A model generated the notes under the pieces. The model made no database searches, was not told where the DNA came from, and saw only the letters and a program-made list of their open reading frames with translations. Positions 1 to 12,119 of a stretch of 64,000 nt of DNA are shown one piece after another. How positions within the stretch are numbered: position 1 is the stretch's first letter; every line of letters starts with the position of its first letter. The DNA comes from Cryptomeria japonica (Eukaryota; Streptophyta; Pinopsida; Cupressales; Cupressaceae): the NCBI RefSeq assembly GCF_030272615.1, contig NC_081415.1:602041644-602105643 (forward strand), written 5' to 3'. Position numbers and translations under genes: made by a program.

Positions 1-31
1 TAGAAAATTACCCAGATTTTATGATCATGTT

Positions 32-636
32 TTAAAGAGTCTGTTTGTAAAATGTAGCTGTTATATCATCTATCATCTGCTTTAGTTCTTGGCTTGGATT
101 TTCCTTTTTCTTTCCCTTATACCTTGTGAAGAACTCTTTGTTCTCTTTTTCCAGCTCATTCCACACTGCAATAAATCAAACAAACTATCAAACTGATAAC
201 CCTAATCAAGTCACTCTATGAATTGAACAACACTGATTTTTGAAGTCCCATCATTTTTAATCAGAATAGATCATTCAATATAAGCTTCAATTCAATTGAA
301 TCAATCAAACAGAGACTAATTACTCACAAAAACATATAAAAATGTATAAAAGTTCACGTTATACCTGTAATAGTTATGGTGGGTTGAATATTGGCGTGCT
401 TAGAAAGTGCCTCAGAACATTCCTGTTGATCCATGTCAAACAGCAAACACTTCTCAATCAGGTGCTGAACCTGCACAAAGACCCACAACAAATTAAATCA
501 ACTCAAAAGAGTTTTCATATGATTTAATGATTTATATGAGAGCATCTTTATAATCCAGAAGTAAAAGATGGTTACATTGCTTTACCAAATGAATATAAGA
601 AGAGGACGATGAAGAAGAATCTGCAGGCGCCTGCAT
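32..636 (-). CDS. Small plant-specific protein, TIGR01589 family, three exons (586-636, 365-470, 32-165)
   Basis: Three exons with GT-AG introns join in frame to 96 codons plus stop. Exon 1 starts at the ATG at 634-636 (M-Q-A-P-A-D, then a serine run, then YIHL) and ends before GTAAAG. Exon 2 begins VQHLIEKCLLFDMDQQEC and ends TITIT before GTATAA. Exon 3 begins at the W-N-E-L-E-K-E-N-K-E-F-F block and stops with TAA at 32-34. The helical QHLIEKCL...M...EC...L.KHA-I-P..T..VW.ELEKEN..FF signature is that of the plant-only domain TIGR01589, whose members are often mislabelled as angiotensin-converting-enzyme-like; the function is unknown. The exons are too short to show as long open frames, but phases match (51 + 106 + 134 nt) and no stop interrupts them. 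Cytosolic or nuclear location is a guess; no signal peptide or membrane segment is visible. Confidence 0.88.
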
Positions 637-769
637 TTTAAGAACCCTTACAAATCTAAAGCTGCTACAAATTTAATTGTTTGGTTGAATTGAGGCATAA
701 AGAAAACAGCTTTAAAGATGAAATCTGCATGAAAATGACAGTTCGCAGGAAGAGTGGAGGAGAGAGTCC

Positions 770-894
770 CACGTGGGAAGCACATTTTAATTGGCTGCTG
801 AGAGATAAAACCAATAATTTAATTAGTTAAAGATTGTCCGGGGCGGCTGTGTCACGTGGCCGTGGGCCCTGCACGCTTGTTAGTCGGCCACGTG
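770..894 (-). promoter_or_regulatory. Cluster of three G-box (CACGTG) sites upstream of the 32-636 gene
   Basis: Perfect CACGTG hexamers lie at 770-775, 853-858 and 889-894, that is 134-260 bp upstream of the start codon of the minus-strand gene. Two sit in ABRE-like contexts (CCACGTGG-type). In plants such sites bind bZIP and bHLH factors and often give ABA or light response. This stretch is clearly more GC-rich than the sequence around it, which supports a proximal promoter. No convincing TATA box was found. Confidence 0.5.
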
Positions 895-3051
895 TATTCC
901 ACTATCCAAGCAAAATTTTTCCTCGTGAATGTTCCCACTACTAGAAATTCCAGCCCCACACGTCCATTAAGAATTTCCTTGAACCAATAAGTATGTGACA
1001 CGTAGTTAAATTGAAGGATTCTTGCTCAGTGGTGGTATTGAGATTGGACGAAATAAAGAGCCAAAGCATTAGCATGTAGACAAGGAGACAATAGTTTGGA
1101 GGTTGAAAGAGAAGTAAGCGGTTGGGAAGGAGCTTGCCAAACTAGAAAACAGTAAGACCCTTGTAGACAAAGACTTCCCAAGTTGGCCCATGTGTGTATG
1201 GCATGTATGAAAACACTTGCACAATTATTGGTCAAACCAGTTTGAATGACATTTGTAAATGACATTTATTTAGCATTTTATGATGGAATAGATCCCCTAG
1301 TTTAGTCTCCCTTGTAGTTTTAGCTAGTGGCAACTTGTTAATAGATCAATCAAGGAAGCAAACAGTGTTGGACACCATATTTATTGGACACCATATTTAG
1401 GAACTTTACAACCTAAACTATGTTCATTTAATTAGAGGGGAAGATAGAGATAATATAAAGTAGTAAATTATCTTACTGTTCAAGATTGTCTTGAGGGCAT
1501 GTTCGATATGGGGATAGTTCATATAAAAAATATGTATTAGCAATGTTGAGTCAAGTAGTGTCAAAATGGATGGTTCTATTTCTAAGTTCACTAGTAAATC
1601 CTTTCTTTCCTCACCATCTTGCCCCTTCTAATAGAATGCAAAGATGAAGAGGTGTAAAATTATAATTGAAACAAGCAGAGGCCAAACATATTAAGGATCC
1701 ATTTATCATATAGACAAAATGAGAGAGGAGATGATTATCATTCACCATTGCAAAGTTAATACAAATCAAAGCTAAGATATTCAAATCACAACTAGATTAA
1801 AATAAACATTTCCATTATAAATTCTCATGTGTAACCATAGGTTGTGAAGACATGCCACAAGAAAGAGAATAATTAAATGTCATATATGCTTTAGTAATTA
1901 ATTAGCTGCATATCTCCAACGATGAATTAAAGATTGTTTTTTCTTAAATTTCAGAAACTACCATCTTTGTGAGAACATTGACAACATGATTTGCTTCCTT
2001 ATAGTAATGGTAGACTTCATATGAGATTAAGTAATTTACCGAAATCCATATCTATTGTAGAATGTATCAAATTTTTGAGTGGTTAGTGTAATGTCCTTCC
2101 CATTTGTAGCTTGGAGATGTACAGATCTCAATAGTTAGTTTGATCATGTATCTAAGGATGTACATACTGTGGGTATATTTTTCTTTAGAGTGATTATTTT
2201 ATGTTCTACTTTAATATGTATATACAAAAAATTATTGATCAATTTATGTGGGTGTACATGGCATATATGAAAACACTTACACAATTATTAATCAAAATAA
2301 TTTGAATGGCATTTTAAATACAAAATATTATACGTCATTTATTTAACATTTCATAATGGAATAGACCCCTAGTGGAGCCTATGTTGTAATATTGTTTCAC
2401 AAATGATTAATTCTTACATTATTATTAACTCCATCAATTGTAGAATCTAGATATAAAGCCACCCAGTTGATGCGGGAGAGGAAGCTTATCAAGTTACAAA
2501 CAGTTCAACAGCTGATAGTTTTAAAAAAATCATTTGTGTTATATTTTTCTTAAATTTGTTAGGATTCAAAATCAAGAATTCCCATTTAGTGTAAGGTTTA
2601 CTAACCAAATTGATGATCGGTCCAACAATTCAATATTAAACTTTTGAAAAAAGTTTTGAGAACATAAGGTCAGGTAGAAATTGTCAGTCATTGTGCAATT
2701 TTATGTTTATAAGAAAATTTCAAGTAAAGAAATGTTGGAATATTTAGTAATTCTTTTTACTGACATAGTTTTAAGGTTTTAGCTTTTTAGTTTTATTTAG
2801 CATGACTGCTTAGTAAAAAAAATTTTATTGTTTTACTTTATTTCTAATAATACAAATTTTTCAAGACAAATTTGATGTATATAATATATTTATATATAAT
2901 GAAGCACTGGTAATTCATTCATTTCAGTTAGTCTAATCTTTGATCTTTTGATCAAGAAATTCTTATAATCTTTTAAATCAATAGAATAATAATATATTTA
3001 TGTTTCAATTTTATATTTCTTTTAGATAAAAAATAATATTGAATTGCAAAC
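895..3051. other. Non-coding AT-rich sequence
   Basis: No coding region or RNA gene recognised. Short open frames here have no domain character and no supporting splice structure. The only structure seen is the diverged repeat pair listed separately. Probably intergenic DNA with very old transposon remnants. Confidence 0.5.
1191..2372. repeat. Diverged direct-repeat pair: about 1191-1302 and about 2249-2372
   Basis: Both copies share the order: G-TGTATGGCATGTATGAAAAC-like start, CACTT(G/A)CACAATTATT, a variable middle with TTTGAATG(A/G)CAT, then CATTTATTTA(G/A)CATTT and ATGGAATAGA(T)CCCCTAG. They are about 1.05 kb apart in the same orientation. The second copy has an extra AT-rich stretch of about 15 bp. 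The intervening DNA has no LTR or terminal-repeat signals that I can define, so this could be an old duplication or two copies of a short dispersed repeat. Confidence 0.55.
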
Positions 3052-3144
3052 CTTGTACTGGTGACTCTGGCGTTCCTGGTTGGTAGCAGGATGGGCGACA
3101 TCACCTACATACACGATATAATTCTGCAATTCCAACCACGAGCT
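3052..3144 (-). pseudogene. Possible subtilisin-like protease propeptide exon remnant
   Basis: A 31-codon minus-strand frame is bounded by an AG acceptor (145-146 of the 3,100 block) and a GT donor just after 3052. It contains N-Y-I-V-Y-V-G-D, which closely resembles the NYIVYMGD start of the inhibitor I9 propeptide of plant subtilases, followed by a His-rich polar segment. No signal-peptide exon or the downstream FxGFAA and catalytic D/H/S exons were found nearby, so this is either a lone gene fragment or a chance match. Confidence 0.25.
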
Positions 3145-4345
3145 CTAAATATTTTGCAGTGTTGTAATAAAGTATAAATCTCCAATGACGAAATTAATTT
3201 TTTTTCTAGATAATTTAGATATCTTGAGGGCATGAAATTGCGTAAATGATGAGTGAAGGGCAAAGAATGAACATGAATAGCTTCTGCAAAGTGAACTTTG
3301 ACATGATAGTAGGAAAGGAAAGCTTGAGGATGGCTCATCATGGTAGTATAAATTTATAACAGGAATTAATCTAGTTTGCTTGAGGGCGACTGCCAAGAGA
3401 AAATTATTCCATTTTAGAAAGGTGATGAAGATGAACAGTTGGAATGGATATGCCGTCCTTTGAACATCATTTTGTGTCTTGAGTATATGCAAATCAATGG
3501 TAAAACCAACATTCATGTGTTTTTCGGCTGTCTGATACAAGAATAAGATTAAAAATTATGGATTAAGAGCATATTCATATTATTATATCTGAAATAATCT
3601 TCTATCTTATTTCTTATTATGATATAAGAATTTTGAGTTCTGGTGGATTGAATAATCAAGAAACATACCATCACTCTCACCAATTAAACAATAACCTTTT
3701 GATCTTATATTTTTTCCCTTTTTCTTAAGAATCATACAAGATAAAATAAATAACTAGTCAAATTTTAGATAATAATTATGATGGATATTTAAAAATAGAC
3801 TAAAATATTATTTATGACAATAAAGTTGGAAGGATGTGTTTCCTTATCACTTCCTCTTGCCATTTTAATATTGTTTGAGCATGAAATTAGTTGACAATAT
3901 AGTTCCAATTGTCTAAATATTTAATCTAACATATAATTTGAATTTAGAATATTAATAAAAAATATCTCTAAGGAAGGTTAAACTTACACTCAAAAAATTA
4001 GGGTTTCACATTATTTATATAAGCTTTTTTCTAATCTTTAATTACTAAGCTATTTTATTCAATATATTTACAACCCATAAAAATATAATCCTTGCCATTC
4101 TCTTCATTAAGATGTGTAATGACTTCACAATCATCCCTACTTTAAAAAATAGACTAAGCTCTAGAATAAAATAGAAAATTAAATTTATGGTAAAAATAAG
4201 TGCAAGCAAATTGTCGTGATCACCTCTTGCATGGCCCAACTTGATTGTATATTGATAAACATCTCAATAGGAATTTTGTTGGAGATTAGCCTAAATCTTG
4301 GAACCAAATTGCTCATTTTGTATGAGATCATGGTAGGTATAATCC
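3145..4345. other. AT-rich non-coding sequence, no gene recognised
   Basis: Several overlapping minus-strand frames of 60-130 codons occur here but are hydrophobic/AT-driven, lack domains and overlap each other in different frames. I treat them as chance. No repeats or LTR signals seen. Confidence 0.45.
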
Positions 4346-4486
4346 TAGAGACTAGGACAATAAATATAAACAATGCCTATGACCCTACATGCTAGAGACT
4401 GGGACGATAAATAGAAACAATGCATATGACCCTACATGCTTGAGACTAGGACAATAAATAGAAACTATACCTATGACCCTACATGC
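4346..4486. repeat. Tandem repeat, 47-bp unit, three copies
   Basis: Units at 4346-4392, 4393-4439/40 and 4440-4486 each read T(A/T)GAGACT(A/G)GGAC(A/G)ATAAATA followed by (G/T)AAAC-AT-C-TATGACCCTACATGC. Copies differ by a few substitutions only and no flanking copy is present. Confidence 0.9.
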
Positions 4487-5022
4487 TATTCCTACGAAGC
4501 CATTACTAATCATGTCCTATATGTCTAGATTCACCAAATTGGATTTGAAATATATTTGATGTAGGTAAAGTTAAAAGTATCAACAACTGAGATCATATGG
4601 AAATAGGCTAATATGATTTATTAATATGTTGAGTTATGCTGATTTGTTTGGCATTGGTTGATTTATTAACTCATAATCAAGGAGCATAAATGTTTCTAAA
4701 CCATTTCAATTTATAATCTCCCAACAATGTAGAACTATATCTTTATTCTATTCTAGTTTTGACAATGTTTGCTAATTCCTAGCATAGCTAATTGCTAATT
4801 TAAAATATAAAAAAATCATTTAGAATCAAACTTATAAATTTGAATTGAATTTACTTTAGTAAAAATCTAAATTTTAGGTACTAATACAATTAGAATAATC
4901 AATGCAACTTAAATTAACTTCATAAATCATAACTTATCTTTCGCAAGGTAAAATAGTTAACCACTTCCAATAGATATATGTTTAATATTTTATTTTAATT
5001 TTAAAAAATTAAAATAGTCTTT
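4487..5022. other. AT-rich sequence without recognised features
   Basis: No open frame, LTR end or RNA gene could be supported in this stretch. Confidence 0.4.
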
Positions 5023-5042
5023 TATATATATATATATATATA
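5023..5042. repeat. (TA)10 microsatellite
   Basis: Uninterrupted alternating TA run directly following an AT-rich tract. Confidence 0.9.
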
Positions 5043-5049
5043 TTCAAAA

Positions 5050-6044
5050 TATATTATATAGTTGTGTAGGGGAAAAAGTGAGACTATGGAAACCCTAATC
5101 CTACCCTCATACACACTCATGGAATATGAAAGAGCCTAGGGAGGTAACACACTTTGGCTACTTCTTATGAGAAAGAGAGAGACATGGATTACCTCTAAGG
5201 TTTTCTATTCCTTTAATGTAAATGAGAGAGATGAATGATGCAAAAAAGCAATCTAACCTAGAATGCAAGTAAGAAAGAAAAGACTAATCTGAGAATGCAG
5301 ATCAAAGGACAACTGACATACTACTTAAAAGTATAGATCAAAAGGAAAAATGAGAGGTGCACCTGTGTCTGAAATCTAAGTAGAAATGGCCAGGACTAGG
5401 GTGCCATGCCACTATCCTGATTCTGCACTTCAGGAGTTGCAATAGACAAGATGGATTCTGGAGCTTACAAGGTACTATTCTGCTAAATTCTACTGGCAAA
5501 GGGAAGGACCATGGTGCCATGTCACTATCCTGGGCAGGACTAGGATGCCACATCCTTGTCCTTTGGGTTTTTGCAGAGATATGCAACCCAGAACTGTCCC
5601 TGTGTGCTCTTTCGATCCCGAAACTTCCAGCGACGCTCGAATCTAAACCTGTACCTGAAGCTGAAAAATAGGATTTGGGGTGGCTATATAGGGTTTTTCC
5701 TTAGTCAAACCCCTGTTTTCATGATTTCCACCTCCACAAATAGCCAATAATGTACTAAAAATGTGTGTGCAAGAACCTTGTTTATGTGCAAGATCCTAAA
5801 ATGAAAGCAAACAATCTAGAGCAACCCTAATTGCTTATAATTGACAAAGTAAATGCTCTAAATCCACAATGCAAAGTGATCTAAAGCATGAATATGAATC
5901 AAATGAAGATTATGCAAAGACATGAAAACAACATGAAACCATACCCAACCCTAAGGGAGAGGTACAAGCCAATCGTCAGTCAGTGATCTCCTATTGTTCT
6001 TCTACATCTTCAAAAGCCCCCAATTGATAAAATGATGATTGATG
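5050..6044 (-). other. LTR-like fragment, probably minus orientation, host of element N
   Basis: No gene is seen. Two blocks at about 5390-5425 and 5505-5560 carry GGACTAGGGTGCCATG and GGACCATGGTGCCATGTC-type motifs. They match the reverse complement of the GACAATGGTGTGGCACCCTT-type palindrome in the element F LTR (16730-16780). That suggests a related LTR in the opposite orientation. The left edge at about 5050 is not defined. Element N is inserted at its right end. Confidence 0.35.
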
Positions 6045-6049
6045 TGATG

Positions 6050-8777
6050 AATAATGATAAATAGCAATTAATCAACAGATACTGAGAGGGGGGTTGAATC
6101 AGTATAGACAAAACCTTCCTTAAACCACTTTGACTACAAAGACTGAACTAACTGGTAAACAGTATCACCGATCTAAAATAGGGTACTACAGGTAAAACAC
6201 AGTATAACTATGAAAGACATAAACCGGTAACACTTAGATCTTCACCACACCTAATATCTCTTTTCCACTTCACCCATATGAATAAACAAGTAATACATCA
6301 GAAATATAAAGACCACTCGATCAGCATGCATTACCACTTAACAGAAAATACTAATCATCACATGAAAAGGCATCACACATGATACACTAATTTTTCATGC
6401 GGAAACCTAACTGGGAAAAACCACGGTGGGGATGAATACCCACAAGTTTTTCTTTGAACTCTTTTGAAGTCCACTCTATTAGGAGCCTATTTCGGTTAAG
6501 GACTTTACAATAGGTTCTGCTAGGAACTGATCTTGCTAGGGATCACCTAGTTAAGGGATGGCTAAATACCCGGTTAAAGGTTAGAACCCTGTTAAAGGTT
6601 ACCTCGCAAGAGGTTTTGAAGAACTCATTGATTTGAGTTACCCTGTTAAAGGATTTACACAAAGCTTGTTAAAGCTACCCGGTTAAGAAATTTTCCAGCT
6701 ACTGAAATGGTTAGAAGTCAATAGGTAATACACTGATATGATAATAGCACTCAATGCCAATGCAGATCCATTTTAGTTCCTTTGCTTCTGCAATCACACT
6801 CTACAAGTATCAACACACTTTTCCAATCTGGAAAGAATCAAGTATCTCTTCACTTGGATACACACATAACATTTGCCAACAACCTCACAATGCAAATCGT
6901 CATCGACCTTACAGAAAACAGTTAGGTCGGTAGCATAAACCCTAAACCCTAAACATTTAGGTTATCAATACAGTTGGTCCAATCCTAACCATTCAAAACA
7001 CATTGCATTGAATAAAATAGTCTTGAACAGATCTCAAGACATTCTCCATCATTTGTTCTTTGCTGCTTCAGGAAGCTGATAACCCATCACGCGCTCTCCA
7101 CTGTTTACTAAGACTTCGCACATTCCCAAGGTAGATAGGATCAATCTTCTTCATGCAAGATCCTCAAGGAAATCCTTTATGCATACAAGGCTGATGTGCC
7201 AACATGATCTGATCTCCATTTCAATGCTAACCCCAATATAAAAATTTCCATATACCAGTTCACATTCCAACATACCAGTTCACTTTGAACAAACATACCG
7301 CTTCACTTTTTCACATATACCGGTTCACTTACTTAAATATATCGGTTCATACTTTCAGCATATTGACATCAATGACAAAATATAATATCATCATATCATC
7401 AAGCTCTGCACATATGCCAACAATCTCTCCCTTTGGCATTGATGGCAATATACAAAGATATTGCTCTGCTTCACATCCTCTCCCCAATACTACAGATATC
7501 TTCTCCACTTCACATCTTCTCCCTCTTTGACAATAATGCCAAAGTGGAGGCACAGATAGCTATGTTCCGCTATGCTGCTCCCCCTGAGGAGTAGCATCCA
7601 TCAACACATCAATCCTGAAAAAGATTTGTCAATGCAATACCTAACTGATGTGGAGCACATACTTGAGGTAGATAGTATCAATCTTCTTCATGCAAGATCT
7701 TCAAGGAAATCCTTCATGCACACAAGGCTGATGTGCCAACATGATCTGATCTCCATTTCAATGCAAACCTTGATACAAAAATTTCCATATATCGGTGTTA
7801 GGATTCCCAGAGATATTGAGAGGGGGGGTGAATCAGTATCTAACTGATTAATAAATTTACTTGACTTAAAACATGAAAAACATATTAAAACTGTGTACCG
7901 GTAAACCAGAAATAATGCAGTAAACAAGAATAACAACAATCACATGTGAAGCAAACCATAACACAGTATTTAACAAGGAAACCCAGTGTGGGAAAAACCT
8001 CGGTGGGATTTGTGACCCACAATATTTCCTTACTGGCCAATAAGGGAATATTACTCTTACAATAGGGGCCCACACATGCAAGAAGGCCAAGTGCCTAGAG
8101 CTCATTGCTCAGTTACAAAAGAAGTCACATTGACTTACAAAAATGGATTATACTAATTCAATGTCTTGTACTGCTTTAGATTAGCATCTGCTATTCTAGA
8201 TTCAGTACCGGTTTAAGCTCTGCTACAACATAAATCGTTAACCAATGATTCGCATACTAGGTCTGCATAATTTCACCTATCCCCTTATTACAAAATGATC
8301 TACAATGATCTCATACATATATGAGTCATATTACAACTCGCCATGTTGGCTTACAATGATTTTATAATTAATTACAAAATATATTTTAAACAAAATTCCT
8401 ATCACCTAGGATGCCAGTATCCTTCCTTTCATTGTCGGTGTTCTGTGTGCCGGTGTAGAGTTTGTCATTGCCGGTGCTAGTATTTTGTTGTTGTCAGTAT
8501 CATATGATTGCAAGGTTTCCATCAATGACAAAACCTTCAATCGCCTACAATTTCTTATTGGAGTGTGCATTTGCTAACAATCGGTTCACATTCCAACATA
8601 CCGGTTCACTTTGAACAAACATACTGCTTCACTTTTTCACATATACCTGTTCACATCATCATACCAGTTCTCTTTCTAGTTTGCTTAATTCAATATAATG
8701 GTTCATACTTTAGCATATTGACATCAATGGCAACATACAATATCATCATATCATCAAGCTCTGCACATATGCCAACA
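6050..8777 (-). mobile_element. Element N: decayed minus-strand copia-type LTR element, mostly deleted
   Basis: The 3' LTR lies at about 6050-7422. Its minus-strand start is TGTTGGCATATG, preceded by a PPT seen on the plus strand as ATCTCTCCCTTTGG (7423-7436). Further PPT-like C-rich tracts lie near 7518 and 7579. A second LTR copy is partial: about 7667-7790 matches 7130-7250, and 8585-8777 matches the right end of the first LTR, finishing with the same GCACATATGCCAACA. Between the two LTRs only about 240 bp of the PPT-side interior remains, so one deletion removed most of the interior and half of the 5' LTR. Candidate flanking repeats TGATG are at 6045-6049 and 8778-8782; the left LTR end is degenerate, so that edge is uncertain. 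No coding capacity is left. Confidence 0.65.
7796..8579 (-). repeat. Element M: solo LTR, 784 bp, with perfect TSD ATCGG
   Basis: The unit starts TGTTAGGATTCCC and ends ATTTGCTAACA on the plus strand and is flanked by ATCGG at 7791-7795 and 8580-8584. Removing it restores continuity of the element N LTR (ATATCGGT|TCACATTCC). On the minus strand it carries the R-U5 block shared with other LTRs here: GTGGG...CCCAC (8003-8020), GGTTTTTCCC, then the CACCCCCCCTCTCA box near its end. No internal sequence or PBS follows, so it is a recombination product (solo LTR). Confidence 0.9.
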
Positions 8778-8782
8778 TGATG

Positions 8783-10184
8783 AATGTTTGATGGATGAAT
8801 GTTGAATTTTTTTGAAGACTTCAAAGATCTACTCTTTCACTACAAAGAAGGCTCTTATGCTCCAAAAACCTACTCTTAGATTCTTAGAAGAAGATCCCTT
8901 CAAATGAAGAAAGAGAGCTCTTAAGTATGAAACCCTAGATCTTAAATTCATGTTTAGGCCAACCTATGATTTGAATTTCCCACTGATCTTTAGGGGTTAA
9001 GAATTAATATATCATAGGATTGTGCTCTCAAAATTTTAGGGAAAAAGCCGAGGACTATCTGCATTCTTGCCACGGTCTAACCAGCTTTTCACCAAATTTT
9101 TGTGGCCGTTAGATATGATGATATTAGAGTGCATCCCAAAGTTACAGTTTATTTCGAGATGTTTTGATATGTGAAATCAGTCCTAAACGGTTGAAATAAG
9201 ACATAATTAAGGTTTATGATTAAATGATTCATTTGAGGAATAAGATGAAAAAGGGCCACGCTTAGGGTAAAGGGCCCAACTTTATAACATATAAAGTGAT
9301 GAAACATGACTTTAGAATTAATTAAATTAATTAATTAAATGGTTAAAGGGGAATTAGAAATGCAAGATGCAAGAAACACCAAGGCGGGTGCTAACCTAAG
9401 TGTGAAATTGTACCACCCTAGCAAGGGTCTACAATTTATGATACTACATTTAGCCCCCACTTTAGTAGTCATATGACACTACGTGTATATGCAAGCTAAA
9501 GTACAAAAAAGTAAACATCTTTTGAAAAAGGATATAGCCATAAGTTGTCGAATGAAGCCCCTAGCGGTATTTGCGATGCACAGTTAGGAACCACACCCTA
9601 CAAAATGAAATGTTAAATGACAAAATCACTTAATTATTACTAAGGAAGATGATGAAATTCTTGGGTTGCTATATTCCCTCCATGTTTTGACTGTCTTATT
9701 AATGAGGTGAAACAGGGTATCATGTTTACCACATTGAATTGTGATAAATATTTTGATGAAGCAAGTTCGCAACACAACTTGATTACTCATCTAGGCACAT
9801 TTGGGAACTAATTTGGAGTGAGAGGGTAAATTCATAATTCCAACACCACCAACAATGCGATAATCGAAGCTTCCTAGCTCAAGCTATGATAGACTGAAGA
9901 AAAAGTGTAGAAATTAGGGTTTTAACTTAAAACATAAAGCGAAAAAGTTCATACCACATAAATATGAAAGTTTCATGTCATAAAATTGTGAACCCTACAA
10001 TTTTAACAACATTTTGGGTCCTCACCTTGGTGATGGCATCTCCTTCCTTAACTAGGATCTATTTCTGCATTTCTACACCTTCTCGTTTTCTCCTTCATGT
10101 CTTGTATTTGCTCTAGACATTGTTTGGGCCCCAAAATACGGCAGGATAGGGGTACGACGCTCTTATCCCCCCTAGGAAAAGGGT
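8783..10184. other. Non-coding LTR/host DNA between elements N and G
   Basis: No open reading frame of note. A TTAATTAA-rich stretch is at about 9320-9345. The right part (about 10000-10184) reads directly into 16726 across element G, so it belongs to the same older LTR (element F). The left limit of that LTR could not be placed. Confidence 0.4.
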
Positions 10185-11704
10185 TGTTAGTCCCAACCAG
10201 TGCTGAGAGGGGAGGGGTGAATTAGCACTTTACCGGTTTTACAAAATTAAAACCTTTTAACTCAAGACTTCACTAACTTAATACTCATCAATATAAATAG
10301 TTATTGCAGAAGAACATGCATGCATGAAAAGATACAGAGTAACACCAAGATTTATCTCGTGGAAACCCAAATGGGAGAAAACCATGGTATGAGTAGAAAC
10401 TCAAAAAAATTGCACCCTTATGGAGTACACCTGGTGAGGATCCATCCCTATTAGGAGATTACAAAGACAATATTAGGTGCCACCCAGTTAAGGGATTTTA
10501 TTTAAGGCCTGCTAGTTCCTCTACCCTGTTAGAGGAAGCCTTTTTAAATATCTTAGGATCATCAATTAAGATGTCACCCGATTAAGAGATTTTACAAAGG
10601 GACCTATTAAAGTCTAGCTAGTTAAGGGATTTTGAGTTGCAATGGTTAGAAAACAACAAGAAGTTGATTTACTACAATAGCTACTGATAGCTTGATCAAA
10701 TCACAATGAAGATCATACTGTCTCCACCAGTTGTGTCTACTCTACACTACATTGGTCCTCTACTCATACCCTCAGCTCTGCACTTTGTTTGTCTACTTCA
10801 CACACACTATGCTCTACTAAATCATTTAGCACTTACTCACTCTTCACTCTACACTTCGGATTGCCTCTAACAGGATTTGCACTTTACAAACTTTTTGATC
10901 AAAAAGGTTTTGTATGAACTCAAAACACTTTATACACTCTGTACCATCACCTTCAGGTGTTTACTCAATGCAATCATAAATCTCTGTAGATTTTGAATCC
11001 AAATCTTATCACTCTTTCTTTGCACGCCTTGCAACAATTCTGCCAACTACTCAACCAAATCTGTCACTACATCCCCCAAAAATAGTGACTTCTGGGTCGA
11101 GTTTAGTCTTTTAAATGTGAACCAAAAAATCTACAAGTAATCATGGCTTAACTGCATGATAACTAAAGTTTATTTCACCAACCTTTAGTTTGGCATTGAC
11201 ACAAACTAACCAACTCACCTTTTGCCATTGCAATTGTGTAATTGATCACTGCTCTGAGATTTATGGTGACCATCTATCTTCCTTCTGCTTCTCTAGTCTA
11301 TTGGTATACCACTGTGCTCTTCATTACCAGTTCATCCTTTGATGCCGGTTTATAGTGCTTCCATCAAGCCTCTTCTCCTATTTTCCAATGAGGTTCTAAT
11401 TTTCATACAACCTCAATCCTTCTTTCCTATGTCACCTTTTGTGACTTCATCGTCATTGAAATCACCAACCTGAAGATCTTACCTCAACACCGATCTTCTT
11501 GAGTGACAAACCGGTTAGCTTAGTCTGTCTTCCCTTGAGCTGATTGAACCTCGATCATTGTCTCTTATGTTGCTTCCTTGTTGTTTACACGTCATCACCT
11601 TTGCTACTGAGATACACCACTCCACCGGTCCATGTTAGACATCAATGACAAATCTTAGATAATATACCGGTTCTCTAGATTAACCAATTTTATCAATGCC
11701 AACA
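10185..11704 (-). repeat. 3' LTR of element G
   Basis: 1,520 bp, plus-strand ends TGTTAG...CAATGCCAACA. Near its U5 end is the GAGAGGGGAGGGGTGAAT box (reverse complement of the ATTCACCCCTCCCCTCTC box in the plus-strand elements). The adjoining PPT is at 11705-11718. Confidence 0.9.
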
Positions 11705-12119
11705 ATCTCCCCCTTTGGCATTGATGGCAACAATTTAGAATCTATCTTATCAGCATGTACTTTATTCATTTATTTCTCCATTTATGTATCGGTCATTACT
11801 TCTACTCTAAGTAATGAATATCTCCCCCTAACAAAGGCAATACTTTGTTTCCAACAAACCACTCTAACCACTTCCACTTCTGGCAACCCTCTGCTTCAAC
11901 AACTTCAACTCAACACTACTTACCAATACTCAAACACTATAATAGTATCTCCCCCTTTGACAAAAATGCCAAAGATGTATTTCAGTGTACTTACAAGACT
12001 GCTCCCCCTAACTGGAGCAGTCCACACTTATCAATCTTGTATTAGAGATTTTTCATAAGGAAATCATACCAGATTGATGTAGAGCCCTTTTTTTACTTAC
12101 TTTAATGCAGGTAAGGGTA

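Noticed and set aside
3145-3540. 131-codon minus-strand frame
   Set aside because: Hydrophobic, low-information sequence, overlapped by another frame on the same strand, and no homologous motif recognised.
4346-4486. The 47-bp triplet as a CRISPR-like or satellite array
   Set aside because: Only three directly abutting copies without spacers, in plant DNA; a simple tandem duplication.
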